A stretch of DNA of 64,000 bases from Bradysia coprophila (GCF_014529535.1 NC_050738.1:12602062-12666061); one strand, 5' to 3'. Counted from the stretch's first letter, positions 10,510-23,800 are shown. The notes: generated by a model not told the origin, from the sequence alone. Numbers and translations: made by a program.

Positions 10510-13500
10510 TTACGTTGTCATATTCCACGATGACGATGATGAGCATGAAGAACATTCATCACTTTCCGATTGATTTGATTGCAGCGATCGGGGACCCCAG
10601 ATTCGAACGGTTGCGTCATCCGATGCCGATGCCAGTATCGCTGGATACACTGGATTCCAGGATACACAGTTCACGGGCTTGGTATGACCTACTAATTTAG
10701 CTAATGGCTCTTCACGTCTAATTTGCCAGATGTAAACCTGAAGAGAATTTCGGAAATGTCATTGTTAGTCGTTGTATGAAAACAAATCGCCGAATGAAAT
10801 GGGCAACTTTACCTTACAGTCCTCGCTACCACTTGCAATAAAACTTTCGTTGACGCCACCGAAACAGGAGTGTATCGTTAGAAGAGACTGTGTGACACCT
10901 TGAAATTTGCGCACCAAACATTTATCTTGCAAATCCCACATGTGCACTCCTTGCGTTTTGACATTAATCAGCGCTAGCCGATCAGCTGAGTTAACTGTAA
11001 ACGATTGGATGGGATGTTCTTCCTGAACACTAAATGGCAAACAAAATGGAAAATTAATCCTTCGTTGCATAAGCAAACAATTCGATCGGTCACACGTACA
11101 GATTTTGTTCGGTCCGAGTTTCGAACGAATATTCGCGAATTCGATAGAGGGTATCGGCAGCTAGCACACTTTTGTTATCACTACGGTAAGCTAATGCATT
11201 CACCCGAACTCCGTCCCAGCTGTCATGTATTGTACCGGATAAATCGCAAACATAAAATTGTCCCTTCTGTCCACCAGCCACGAATCTGCTGCCATCTTTG
11301 TTGAATGCAGCACACGCTAAACTGTCGTCTGGAGAATTGGACATTTTCACGACCACCTTTTCCTCGTCTATATTCCAGATGAATAAGTCTGGACTCTCTT
11401 CTGTGCCGCAAACTAACAAATGCTTGGAATCTGGACTCCATGCAACGAATGAAACGCCGTACGTATGGCCCTCCAATGCCCGACGTGGTTTAACGGTCAA
11501 TTTTTGTGGGTCAACGTCATATATATGTACAGTTGTGTCTTTTGAGCCTGTAGCTAATTTAAGGCCATCGGGTGAGAATTTACAGTACCATACTTCGTCA
11601 CAATGTTCGGTGAGTATTTGAAGCGATTGAAGTGGAAACTGCAATCGAACAAAATTGAGTTAACCCAAAGAAGAGTAGCAATGACGCAATTGATTTTTCA
11701 CAATTTTTACTTCCGATCTGGGTCTAGCAGATAGGAGAATCAACCAGAGTTTCCGTTTGCGTTTTGGATTTGCAAAAATGACTTACCCCATCCTGCGAAC
11801 AGTTGTGATCGGTCAAAAGGCATACATTGTCGATATGCGTTTCCCATGCCATATCATGGCACGGACATTTTTCAGCTTGCAATTCGACGGCTTGTTTGAG
11901 CAATGTGCGTAAACGACGGGGTGGAAGCATTACAGTTGCTGGCAGATATGTTTGAAGACGATCCATTAAACGTGTCCGAGATACGTTGCCTTTGCCTTCC
12001 CTGAAAACAGATTGTTTATGGGATGATTTTCGATTGGTTTGCCGCAAAGTAATTTCACTCACCAATGAGCTCGTCGATACAGATCCTCACTGTTAGCGCA
12101 CATCATATACGAAGAAAGTTGATGGACCCGCGGTGTGTTGTGTTGCAGTGGGGTCAACTCATTTCTTAGAACATGCAAAGCGTCTAATGGTCGACTATCT
12201 TCCAAGTATTCCAAATATTTTTGCTCCAAAAGTAAGAATTTCATTTCCTGGAAACAAAGTCCATCAACGTAACGACGTACAGTGCTTTAAACACAATGAA
12301 TGAACTCACGATGCTTGATTGCTTTCCTTCAACCATCGGTTGAAGCTCTTGGAGATAATGGTCGGCCTTAGTCCAATCGCCAGCCATAACATGTTGCCGG
12401 AATTTCGTGGCGTACGGATGCTCTAAATTACAGCCAGATTCTTGCATCAAGAGCTCTGAGCTGCGTCTGTGGATTAAATGGATGGGATTTAATATTTGCA
12501 AAAAGTCTGACCTGTTAAATCGACTAACACAAACGTTACAAAATGTTCATAGAGTAACAGCCCTAACTTTTGAGTATGAATTGACATTTCGATTACGCGA
12601 TCATAAATTATTAGCATTAAATCCTAAGCTACCAAAAACACACGAGAATCAATGGATGTCGATCAGATTTTCAATTAGTGTGAACTGTCTCAAATTCGCT
12701 AAAATTACAAATTTTACTGCTACAGTGAACGACATCTCAAATGTCTCACTGTCAAATTTTTCTGAGAATTTTATTGTGTCATTGCAAATTCACAATGACA
12801 TTCTCTGAAAAAAATGACAGTGAGACATTTGAGATGTCGTTCTTTGTAAGTATTGAAGAGGCTCTGGGTGAAACAACAAGTCCAATAGAGCACCTGTTTT
12901 CGATATAAGGTTAGACATTCAAACATGTAGCAGTCGGCTGTCATCTGCTCTCGACAACGACAGCAATAATAAACGACAGGCTTCAACTAATGAGGTATTA
13001 TATAGCAAAAGGCGTGTTCAAAACAAATGAAGTAAAAGATTTCTGAAATCAATCTTTGAAAATCTTCGATCAAATGAAGTAATAGATCAGAACTGTTAAT
13101 ATGTTTGTCGTCTGTGACAGGTTAATAACATGCGTACAATATGATCACTTATTGCGAAATATGCTGAATAATGTCTGAGCAAAATAGGTTCCATGTTATT
13201 GTTATCATTTTTGAAATTTCCCGTTGATAAAAAAGCGTGTGGTACGGGACATAACGACGAACAATTTATTTCACAACGAAATCGATCAGAATGTTCGATC
13301 TAACAAAAAATATCTTAAAATTCGGAAAGAAAATGACTTCATTTCTTCATTCAGCTAAACAGCTGAAGTGCAATAGAAATGAATTCTCATGGTAAGTTCA
13401 CCACATGGCAATTTCAATTTAAATTTTTTTTTTGAAAGTCTGAAGACTGATTATCGAAAAATAAATAGTGCTACGTCGCTACGCAACATATTAATTGAAT

Positions 13501-14495
13501 GGCGCAGCTGATTACTGTATATTGTACGAACATTCCATATATTTGTAAACCAACACTTTCGTCTACCATCATTTTGTCATCTTAACGGATCATATGTTTT
13601 AACATAATGAAGGGATGGATAGTGCAATGACCTTCGATTCATAAAGATGTTAAAAAGTGAAACACACGCGTATATTACTACGCAGAAGAACGACGTATAG
13701 AAAAAAAAACTTTGTATGAAAAACACTGACATTCAACAAACACAAAGAAATACACCAGAACAAAGAATATTGTCTTGCGACATGTGAACCAAAAATCAAC
13801 AATCATTCAATGTATGAAATTCGATCGTTGGATTTAGGCTAGAGAAATTGTACAACAATTGGGCACTTACTCAAGTCCGACCACTTTCAAATATTGACAA
13901 ATTAAGCGAACAATATCTTGATTGGTTTTGTCCAAATGAACTTGTGCATTGTTTGCAACTGTGGTGTTGACCCCATTTTGTACATTTGCATCCCCATTTT
14001 GAGAATGGCCATTTGTTTCAGAAACTGCTGCACTAGAAGCATTGACGTCTGTAAAGCCAAATTTACAAAAATTATTTTTTTTTTCTTTACTCGAACCAAA
14101 TAAGCACACACAAAATGAACACACATCCACAAATTCATATTTCAAAAACAAAAACAATATATACTTAATCATGGCGACTGCACTTGATTGAAAAGTTTTA
14201 CTTTTCGAACAGAAAAAAAAATTAAATTAAAATCCACATCGTCTTACCGTTTGAGTTCCCTTGTTCTTGCATTTTACTCAAACCACCCGCACACTGTAAA
14301 TCACTAGATTTTTCTGTCACACAACTTTCAAGTAAATTACGATCAGGAATTAAATTCGATGCATCTATCGACGATTCCGTTGATTCGTGATGACGGAGAT
14401 GAAACAATGGCGTAGAAGTAGGGGTCGCGTACGAACGCTTAGGCCTCTTACTTTTAGGTGGTCCGTCCCCACAAGAAGAGGATCTGTTCGTTTTC
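10510..14495 (-). CDS. WDR26: WDR26 homologue (LisH-CTLH-WD40 protein), 5' end unresolved
   Basis: Eight minus-strand exons: (about 14495)-14248, 14048-13871, 12466-12310, 12247-12063, 12000-11787, 11638-11100, 11029-10813 and 10737-10510. All junctions are GT-AG and in phase. The order of domains is a low-complexity head with a basic KSKRPKRS patch, a LisH motif ([19 protein letters not shown]), CTLH ([16 protein letters not shown] onwards, [16 protein letters not shown]), then seven WD repeats ([69 protein letters not shown]). In other animals WDR26 is a substrate-receptor/scaffold subunit of the CTLH (GID) ubiquitin ligase. The frame of exon 1 stays open to about 14590 without any ATG, so an earlier exon supplies the start. 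An acceptor at 14496 is one candidate for the exon boundary. Confidence 0.93.
12467..13870 (-). other. WDR26 intron between the LisH and CTLH exons
   Basis: A 1.4-kb intron with consensus ends. It contains the short hairpin element at 12727-12842 and a copy of the dispersed GAAGTAAAAGAT/GTCTGTGACAGGTTAA repeat at about 12990-13135. No further coding exon is seen. Confidence 0.8.
12727..12842. repeat. Hairpin element in WDR26 intron
   Basis: GAACGACATCTCAAATGTCT at 12727 is complemented by the block ending at 12842 (GACATTTGAGATGTCGTTC). The pairing extends through CACTGTCA and a central TGTCATTG/CAATGACA. The 116-bp foldback has no open frame. Confidence 0.85.
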
Positions 14496-16005
14496 CTATC
14501 AATTTTGAGTGTAATTTGCAAACACAAAATGAAATGAAAGCCTCCAGAACTCCTAAATTTCACATAAAAATGCACTGGAAAAAAATGAAATTCTCGGATA
14601 TTTCACTTCGTGTTCTTGCTAGGTACAACGATTTACCATTTCGTAAAATCAACAAAGCAAATTTATTATGTCACAAAAACACAGAGCAGCTGATGGAGTT
14701 ACTGTCACATTTTGCAGCGAATTATCAACTTGGCGACTTGACCTGATTTTAAAAGTTTGTGGTACTAGATTTAGAGATTTTTTGGTTGTAAGATTTTTGT
14801 TTTAAAGGTCGAATATTGTGTACCGGGCAGAGAACTTACATTCACAATAACGCATGATTTCCACTCAACAAAAAATAATCAGTTTGAGAGCCGTAAGAAA
14901 GCAAGAAAGCGAGCTGAGCTTTTTAATAAACAAAGCAAAAATAAAAAAAAAATCAATTTTGTCTCTCACAAGGAGTACTTTTTTGGTAAGTGGAAAACAA
15001 ACATAAGTTCGAGGCATTCAGTAAAAATGAATTCAAAGAAATCTTAGGAAAACTCAGGTTTATCGTTCTTTAAAACATAATATTTGGATTTAATTCGCTG
15101 AGACTCACAAGAGCTTCATTAAACTTTTTGTTAGTATTCAAGCTTCAACATTTTATCCACGTTTTAACGAAATTGTGTTTTAACAACTTCAATTACAGCT
15201 TGGCGGATCTTTAGTAAATTTGAATGGTCGTTTAGCAAGCTTTAACAGATTCACCACATACTTCCTGAGTGTCTAAATAATAATTGTATTTAAAGGATGA
15301 CCGGGAAAGGAACAAAAAGTCACTAGGTCTGTATTTCGAGATCATTAAATTGATCATCACACTCTGATAAATCTAAAAATAATGCTTGTAGTTCGGAAAA
15401 TGTTCATTGTTCTTAAATTGACTCAAATTGTCATGAAACCAACGGGTTTCGTTGGATATATCGGTGCGCATTACCAAGGTTGTAAACTATGGGGACGTCA
15501 CACCGATACAGATATACACCACAGTTGACGATGAAATGACTGATTTTCAAAAAATTCACCTATCTTGATGATTGAGGTGGTGAATTTCTTTCTTTCTAAC
15601 TATAGTTATCACAAGTCACGTGTTCCCGAGTATCTAATAAAATGGCGATCTGAGTGACCTCCCCAAAGTTTACGACCTTCTACCTTGTACATAACAAACG
15701 TTGGTAGACTGATGTATTCATTTTTCTCTTTCATAACGGTCAATTGAAACAGTAGCTGAGATGATTTTTAATGGAATTAGTTTCTCATCGTAATGACACT
15801 CAGATATAACTCAACTAGAACAGTCGAGTTGAAGAGCATATCAGAAAAACCAACATTTCGGAATATCGTTCCAGTCTTCAGTCAGGTCTTTAAACTTGAT
15901 ATGTTGGTGGTGATGAACCGAGGTATTTTGTTTTCATATATCTTTGGTAAAACTAGGTCTAGCGAATTATAGCGGAAATAGTGGATAGTGCCATCTACAC
16001 TCGCG

Positions 16006-16139
16006 GAATTTTAAAAACCGACACATTTTCTGTTTCGTGTTTTACTGGTTTTTTGAGAATTTTGCATGTATTTTTATATGGAGAAATCAAAAACTCAAAT
16101 AAAACAGAAAAACAGAAAATGTGTCGGTTTTCAAAATTC
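16006..16139. repeat. Foldback element
   Basis: GAATTTTAAAAACCGACACA at 16006 pairs with the block ending at 16139 (TGTGTCGGTTTTCAAAATTC), with further pairing of TTTTCTGTTT. About 134 bp, arms of about 35 bp, no coding capacity. Confidence 0.85.
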
Positions 16140-16317
16140 ATTATTCTAAAGCTATTCCATCTCGAGATTTCAAATTGTACATAATAATGACATTTTAATC
16201 AAAGCGTAGACATGGGGCACATTATGGCGACCATAATAACCACTAGAAAACGGTTGACCTTTTATAAAACGAATCTACTCAAAACTATGTTAATTTATCT
16301 GCAATAATTTCCCACTG

Positions 16318-16500
16318 ATCCCTCTAGAGCATTTTTGTTTGTCTCGGTATCTATGTTCTCGGCAGATAAAAAAGTGTATGCAACTCTTGCCAAAATTGTT
16401 ATCTTGACGAGTGATCATTACGGTTCTCGTCTTCGGCTCGACCAGCAATGCCCACACGTCTCGATACAAATTTTGACAAGAGGTGTATATACTAACGCAT
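16318..16500. mobile_element. Miniature inverted-repeat element, copy 1 of 2
   Basis: The left half (TTTTTGTTTGTCTCGGTATC, then GTTCTCGGCAGATAAAA, TTGCCAAAATTGTTAT) matches the element at 50599-50800, and the right half is a weaker complement (ACACGTCTCG, TTTTGACAAGAGGTGTATA). This copy is more eroded than the other, and the exact ends are approximate. Confidence 0.65.
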
Positions 16501-17156
16501 TTTACTTGAATGATTTTGCTTTTGTCCTTGTGCCACTTTCACTACAGTGCTCCGATCAAGTACATTTTCATTTTCGCTGAAATCCAGATTGCCTCTGGTA
16601 CTTCAAGTGTGGACAGCGCGCGCTCATTAATTTAAACATCTGTCGCCGACTTCATATATTCACAATATGTAATACATAATGTACCATAAAATTGTGGAAT
16701 AAATATAAAAGGAGAAGAGCATTACATATGTTCGATGAAAATGAAATTAAAATAAATCAATAGGAAGTTTACTTTTGAGACTGTAACCACTTACTGATTG
16801 GTTGTATATGAAACGTTTTAATGACAACCCAGACTATTCCCCAAAATAGATCACGTAGAATGAAGATATCACTTTCAGATTAGTTTAGAGCTTCTGTTAA
16901 AAGGTTTTTTGGCTGCGATAAATGGCATATTTTAATCATGATAGGTCGATTTGGCTATACATTGGGCTGAGTGACGTAATTAATATTTACAAATTATTGT
17001 GAATCATCACCGAATTGTCGAATCAGCTGTTGTTGTTTTTACTTCAGCGACAGACTGTTTACTTAGATACAGTATTATTTTATCACATATTCCCAACACG
17101 AATTGAATGTCGTGTTGGACAATATGTGAGGCCGCATATCACTTCACCCATTTACG

Positions 17157-19600
17157 ATGAGAATTAGAGCTTATTCAAGATACTTCAGGTTTGACGGATT
17201 TTTTCTTTGCATCAGGCTAATTTATCAAATAAAATAATTTTCAGACAAAATCCACTTGCAACACTACTTATCTTTGGAAGTCTAATCGTTGTGTTGTTGA
17301 ACGAATGTATTATTTACCACCTGAAGTACTCCCAATGGAATAAGTTATACTGTCATTCTGACGAATGTACACGTATCCTTCTAGTAGCCGATCCGCAAAT
17401 TTTGGGAGAAACATTCGACAGAAACGTTTACAATGGGTTGGCTGTACAAGATAGTGATAGGTTTCTCAGGTAATTGAAATTAAATTTACCACTCCAGACT
17501 TCAGATCGTTAGATCTGAGTCCGTTAATGAGTAAAAGAGAAATAAAAAGTTAATTTGTTCCATTGTAGGAAAACATTTCGGCTCGCCTTGAGACACACAG
17601 ATCCTCACGTTATAGTATTCATGGGCGATCTTATGGACGAAGGTAGTGTTGCCAAACCGGACGAATTTCAGCGTTATGTTGATAGATTTAAGGATGTTTT
17701 TTACGTGCCAAGTGAAGAGATTACGGTTAGTCTTGCCCTCAACCCAATCTTCCGTTCATTGATTCCTACAATCTCCAAAATAGTTGATGCACATATCAGG
17801 CGACAATGACGTTGGTGGTGAAACTGCCGACGATTCTGTGACGGTGGATAAAGTGAAACGGTTTCGGGAAGCTTTCGACGAACAGGGATACGTAGATGTT
17901 AAGAATCGCTTACGACTATTCAACATCAATCAATTCACGCATTACTATCCAAATGTGACCAAAAAGGATACACCCGCCGCTTATTACAGGGTCGTTGTGA
18001 CGCATCTTTCATTGCTTTCATTCCCGGGACTAACTACAGAGAAGGTAAATTATTTTGCTTTTATAGTCCTTGGTTTTTTGCTGTGTTAGCTTAGATTAGA
18101 TGTGCTTACGTTTGTAGAAACTAATCCTTTAAACAGTTGGTATGAAGCATGGATTCAAAGGCTTTCCCAGTTTTTCAGAATCTTTTCTTGATCCTAGTGA
18201 AGTGCTATCCATTCGTATATATGTAACTTCGACTGCAAAAGGTCTTCTCTTACAATTTTTATAAATTGACGTCAATCTACTATAATAGTTCGTTTCGCGA
18301 ACAAGAGCCGATTAACTAAAGTGAGAGATTAATTCTGCAGATTAGCGAAATAATTTCGAGTCGAATGTTGTTATCGGTCTCGCTTTTAGCTCCAATGATA
18401 AAAACCCGTGCTAACCTGTGCACATCTTATCATTTTCAAATAATCTTAAATGTGTGAAGCACACCCATAAACGCAAGCGATATGCAGATAAAACTCAGAT
18501 TCATGGTTTGTAGTGCAGAAACTACATCCGTAGGGTATTTTCCTGTTTTCAGTTTGTACTTGTTCTGCAAAAATGTCATTTTTTTGTCCTAACTAAATTT
18601 ACAGGGAAGAAACTTTGCTACATTTCCATAAAGATAGTGCGGCACTTACGTTTTTGCGAAAATTTTTCGTTTGATTATTTTATTTCTACAACCCACAGTC
18701 ACGGGGAGGTTTTTCATTAACAGCTTAAGTATTCAAGAAAAATCAAACCGTACCAGCGAGTGTACGTACTAACAGCCAAAAAAGTAAAGTTTTTTTCGCC
18801 TTGCGTTTGGTCCCGGCGAACTGTAATAACATCCGAGAGCAATAATTTCGGGCTCACTCTGTGTCACATCATCGATATGGGGTTGATGTACATAGAGGAT
18901 CTTATTGCACCGTTAACATTCTAATGTAATATTGGTCGATGATACCCAAAAGTGTCGAGTCAGGACTATTATGATTTTGAGTACAAAGATATCTGAAATT
19001 TGGGATTTCTGTAGGTCCTGACAGGATTGGTGAATCAAACCCTTGATTTCGACTTCACTAATTTTTTTTAGTCAGCTGAATCGGACCTAGTTTCGAAGTA
19101 AAGTTTGAAATTGGTATGCGAGAGTCTAATACTTGAAAGTTGGGTAATTTTAGGAAAGGAACGTGATCTGTCAGGTCAGATTATTTCAGATAACGTAAAA
19201 TCTGCATGCAAATTTTCAGGTTTCTGGTCAAGTTTCACATAATGTTCATGTTGTATTGGAACAGGTTCAGGTTAACCCGACCTATTCCGAAGCTTATTTT
19301 CAAAAAATTCATTCAAAAATAACTTCACTTTGTTCAATTCCTGGATCTATTTCATAGGTCAATCGCGACATCCAACCGAATGTAATTTTCTCCGCTCATC
19401 AACACTCGTCCAGAATTATAACCTATCCACCGATTCGCATTAGGAATTTCAATCAAGACTCGTCGCCGATTTCATTTGACTTGCCGGTGGTGAGTGGAAA
19501 CAATCATCTGGAAATAATGGTTCCCACCTGCTCGTATCGCATGGGTTCGCCGGAAATGGGATACGGATATGGTATTATTGGTAAGAATTTTCACTTTTAA
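17157..19600 (+). CDS. MPPE1: MPPE1/PGAP5-type metallophosphoesterase (C-terminus unresolved)
   Basis: Exons 17157-17188, 17245-17469, 17569-17725, 17784-18044 and 19358-19580, all GT-AG and in phase. The first exon begins with the only usable ATG; the longer frame at 17207 opens with TTG. Residues 15-35 form a membrane segment. Metal-site motifs follow in family order: VADPQILGE (about 60), MGDLMDEG (about 104-111), SGDNDVGGE (about 143-151), VTHLSLLSFPG (about 210) and FSAHQHSS (about 236-243). In other animals MPPE1/PGAP5 removes a side-chain ethanolamine-phosphate from GPI anchors in the ER. After GYGYGIIG a strong donor (GTAAGA at 19581) implies one more exon, probably with the second membrane segment, which I could not find. 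Read through, the frame stops at 19600 after five residues (305 in total, short for the family). Confidence 0.85.
18045..19357 (+). other. Long intron of the MPPE1-like gene
   Basis: The intron runs from GTAAAT to TTTCATAG and joins TTEK to VNRDIQPN in phase 0. No additional coding exon is seen inside, and no clear repeat element was recognised. Confidence 0.75.
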
Positions 19601-19815
19601 TCCGTTGAAGCTTAGCTTTGAAATGAAAAGTGGCCGTCATTTCGTCTCACATAAAATGACTATATTTTCTCGTCATACGCACCATCTAAATCATATCATA
19701 TCGTGAACTATTATCCTCTTATTACTTAAACTCTAACTGGCACTCTACACGATAATTATTAAAAAAAAAAAAAGCAAAGACATTCCAATAATAGCGTATA
19801 CTGTACGGCACAGCA

Positions 19816-20835
19816 TCAATCATCGAAAAACAATATTTCCAAAATTTTCTTTTGCGCCACTCTCTTCCGTTCTTTGCTCATTTTAAGCAGTTCTGACGTA
19901 ACTAATTCGCCCAATAACTGTTCGGAGTTTCGGATCTGTCGTTGTGCGTGCTGATAAAATGGATACAAAAAATCATTCGGAAATGATGGCGATCGCTGTA
20001 AATCCAATTCGGAATTGACATCGGCGCTGCTCTGTTCGTCATTGTCCGATTGCTGATGGTGGTGTTGGGCTTGATCGATAATACTGGTTCGGCGTCGTTT
20101 TTGACTATCCGCATCGTCTAGCATTTCGCCATGACCACTGTGCGGTGGGAGTGGAGATGGTTGTGATACGAGTGACGACGACGACGATGGCATATTGTTA
20201 TGTATAAGCTCGGTTTTGATTAAATCTGGTGCTGGAGTGGGTATGTGACGCAAATCGTCCAGCTTTTCCGGTTCCCGGACATGTAAACGTTGGTAGAATT
20301 GTCGGTATGCTTCGTCGGTGCTGTTATTTTGCATATGGCTCAAATGGTCCACGGACGACTCGTTGTGGAAATTTTGCAGCGACATTTGTAGGGACCGCTC
20401 CATGTCTGAGGTTTCGTTCATACTGTTTTGGGAATTTGACGGTGATGCAAGTAGATGCACAACATTTCTGTAGGATTTACGTGGTTGGATGAAATGATCG
20501 AGAAATTTCATTTTTTCCAGATACGGACGAGATAAATGCTCGTAACTAGGTGAATCGCCGACCTTTTTCTGTTGTACATAGCGCTCTCGTAGATATTTCC
20601 AACGTTTCTTACAAGAATCAGCTGTTGGTGATAGGAAAAGAAACATGAATTTATCTCTCGGTGGTTAATGGTTAACACGTGCGCTTTACTTACCATCTGT
20701 TCCCAAGGTCATTGCTATTTTAGCCCATGCCATTTCTTTGGAAGCACTTTTATCCCCATTGATCATGTTGCTTTTTTGTCTGTTATAAATTATCGCGTGC
20801 TTTTGCACTTCACCAATTAAACGTTCGTCCATCAT
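19816..20835 (-). CDS. MADF-BESS domain putative transcriptional regulator
   Basis: Two exons, 20835-20694 and 20621-19816, encode 315 residues. The intron of 72 bp is GT-AG, phase 1. The start is the first of two adjacent ATG codons after an A-rich leader. Residues about 5-95 are a MADF (Myb/SANT-like) DNA-binding domain: LIGEVQKHAIIYN, AWAKIAMTLG, SCKKRWKYLRERY, KMKFLDHFI. A long S/Q/H-rich linker with a basic KRRRT patch follows, then a C-terminal helix (SEQLLGELVTSELLKMSKER) that resembles a BESS protein-interaction motif. The family comprises insect nuclear regulators such as Adf-1. The orthologue cannot be named from sequence alone. It lies tail-to-tail with the MPPE1-like gene, only about 215 bp apart. 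Confidence 0.85.
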
Positions 20836-23800
20836 CTTCTTTGCTTGTTTTGTTTTCTTTTCTTTTAGCTAAATCGGACAGTAATTATAGTCACTACTAC
20901 AAACTGAATACTATCTCCGAACAATCGTTCTTTTCATCAATTAGTGTACCACTAACGCCAATCACAAACTCACTAATTAATTGAATTAATACTGCTGGTG
21001 TGAACATTCATTTCATGTCAATATCGATCGACTATTGATTGATTAACAATTTCGTTTGGAATCAAACAATCGAAATATATTTCATGGTTCATGCGGTTTT
21101 CTTTCGGCGGATTGTTGCGATTTTACAGATAAATTTCGGAAAATATGTTTACAAACATCGCACCCGCACCAATTATTTATAAATAAAAAAACAGGAGACG
21201 ATTGACAGTTCCGATGGCTTTAACTTGGTAATGGCGCTACGCATATCACCATTTTGACTTGGTTTTTTTCAATACCAATGATACCAAACACATTTTTTTT
21301 TGTTGTGAAGTGCTACAAAACGAACCATTTGATTTGGTTTGTGTGGCGGGAAGTTTTAAATTTATTGGATTGTCATTTGAGCACTGCAGTGCACAAGTTG
21401 TTAGATGAATTTTTAGCCATTTGGTTTGGACGATTTCTTTTATAAACGCATCGTAGCACGGCAGAACATAAACCAGGCAGGAACGGGTCATCTTTGAAAC
21501 GTCAATAACCTAATACATTGTTTTAAAATGAACTCAAATGAACACTGACGTAAATTGATTTAAATTTATATCGCCAAATAAGGCTACTAGATATTTCAAG
21601 CGCTCCTGCCTAGTTTATTTTACTCTGCCGTGACCGTAGCGTTAACTAAGTACCTGTGATTAAGAGGTATGAATACTTAAATACTCAAATTGGAGTCTAC
21701 ATTTCGAAGTTTTGTATTGTATTCTCAGTGATATTTTTGCTCTAAGTGATCACAGTCATCGCCGCCTTGAATGACCGTTACTCTTCCAGATAAAAAAAAA
21801 TATAGCCACTAGCTGAAGTATCCAACAACTAAACTCTCCTTTCCCCCTGCCATATAGAAAATAATCGACTTCAATACACTGTCTTGTGGCTACCGAATCG
21901 GTTTACATATCTCTACGTATATCTGGCCTGGATAAGTATTTGTATTTTAGTTTCGGTCATTTACTTGATTGGACGAAAGTGCAAACGACACAGTCGTACG
22001 AAATTAAATATTCATCACATTTCATAAAGGAAACAGGAAACAGGATTTTTTTTTTAAGTTTTTTTTTTATTTTAGAATTTTTATTTTTGAACGTTGCGTC
22101 CCGCCGTTTACTTAATTTTTGCGCTTTTTTTGTAAGATATTTTTTTGAATTACGAAGCCAACCAACTATCTTTTGTTATTATATTAAAATAAAAATAAAT
22201 GATTTACCTTTACGAATGTGCCCTGTCTTTTCTTTCGAAAACAGGTTTTTATTCGACCCTGAAATTGTTGTGATGTCTGCAAATCGTTGGTAAAATTCCA
22301 CCGTGTTAAATAGTCTCTTACTTCTAGTCCTTTTTTATGGAACGAAAACTCCGATAAAAGCATCAATATCAGTAAACAGGGTATGGTATGGATAGCGCTG
22401 ACAAATGTTGAGCATACCACTCATAGAGTGGGAGAGTCGTTGATGTTAGCTTATATCATTTCAAAAGAAGCAAAGTGACGTTTTCGTGTTAGTGGGGTGT
22501 GTGTGATATAATTTTTCAATGAATTTCGGGTCATAATTCATCTAGGTAGTCTACCTCTATGGCTTATATACAACATCAACAAATTACCAAGAACAACCAA
22601 GAAGGGTTGCTTGTTTAAGATCTCCTGAATACAATTTCAATACAGAGCAGAACCAACAACAAATGGCTAGTTTCTGAAAAGTTAATATAAGATTCATCTC
22701 GTTACATCCGTTGTCCTGACTCTATTGCCCAACAAATTCGCTCATTAATCATGCAAATCAATTGTACAAAATTCAAACAAACTACTCGATCGTCACATGG
22801 TGCATTCGATTAAGTGTTAAACTTAACCTTTCACAGACGGTAGGTATATCAAATGTTTTACTATCGGATCTATTACTTCATTTTATGAAATTAATTAAAA
22901 ATCTTTTATATGACTAACATTATGCGTCAGTTCGGGAGTTTGTGTTTATCTTTGCATCGACATATAAAAAATGATATGCAGGTACATAATATTTATTACA
23001 GCCAGAACGTTCATAGTATTTTATAAACCGTACTTTTCATGTTTCAAGAACCACTTACGACGCCCCCAGCATATAAAATCCATTACAAAACTCGGGATAA
23101 AAATGAAAAATCTCGTTTTCGTGTGTTTATTGACCTCGGCTACGACGCGGAATATATTTTACATGACTAGGGATAAAAAGATGAAAAGTAGAGTTTTCGT
23201 GTGAATTTCGTTGATCCGAAACGAAGCCGAGGTCAATAAACACACGAAAACGAGACTTTTCATTTTTATACTCATTTATGTAATGGATTTTACATGCTGA
23301 GGGCGTCGAAAGACGTGCTTCAAACATGAAAAGTACGGTTTTCGACGCATGTAGCATGTAAAAAACTGTTTATTCGTCTTTATACGGTACCGTATAGAGG
23401 GATTCTTTTGAATTTCGACTGATCGAAATCGGCGATATTTATTCCGGGACTTTTTTTATATATGTCTAGTTAGGCCTTGGTGCCTAGGCCCCAAAACCAG
23501 CCTCAGATATTTTTGATCTTCCATACCTGGCTGGTTGTAAGTGGCCGAGGACATGGGCGTGTATGGGTTCGTTGGAAATCTGATGTCGAGTACTACCGGG
23601 GCAAATATTAACTTCTAAAAATTTGATGATAAACGGCCGAAAATATGACTTCTGGAAAATTTCTCAAAATCGATGTGACCTCGGTGAATTTTGATGAGTG
23701 CTGTGACCTCACTGATGCAATTATTTGGTTAAATTATTACTTATTATGAATGTGTTGTGTGTTTTTATTCACACCAAGAAATCATGACTTTCTATCTTTA

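Larger units (their letters stand above)
14496..17156. other. Intergenic; holds the unseen WDR26 5' exon(s)
   Basis: The transcription start and first coding exon of WDR26 should lie here, but no ATG exon could be joined in phase with confidence. The region also carries the hairpin elements at 16006-16139 and 16318-16500. No other gene is recognised. Confidence 0.5.

Noticed and set aside
14222..14575. Start of WDR26 at 14575
   Set aside because: The codon there is GTG, not ATG, and no ATG precedes it in frame before a stop. An upstream exon is more likely.
17207..17473. Start of the phosphoesterase at 17207
   Set aside because: That codon is TTG. Splicing 17188 to 17245 from the ATG at 17157 gives a phase-consistent N-terminus and a clean membrane segment.
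19797..19900. Terminal exon of the MPPE1-like gene antisense to the MADF gene
   Set aside because: An acceptor and a phase-correct frame of about 30 codons exist, but there is no membrane segment and no family resemblance. Mentioned only as something to test.
21886..22293. 135-codon plus-strand frame
   Set aside because: AT-rich F/K/I-biased translation with no motif, no supporting splice structure, and no ATG-based family similarity that I can recognise.
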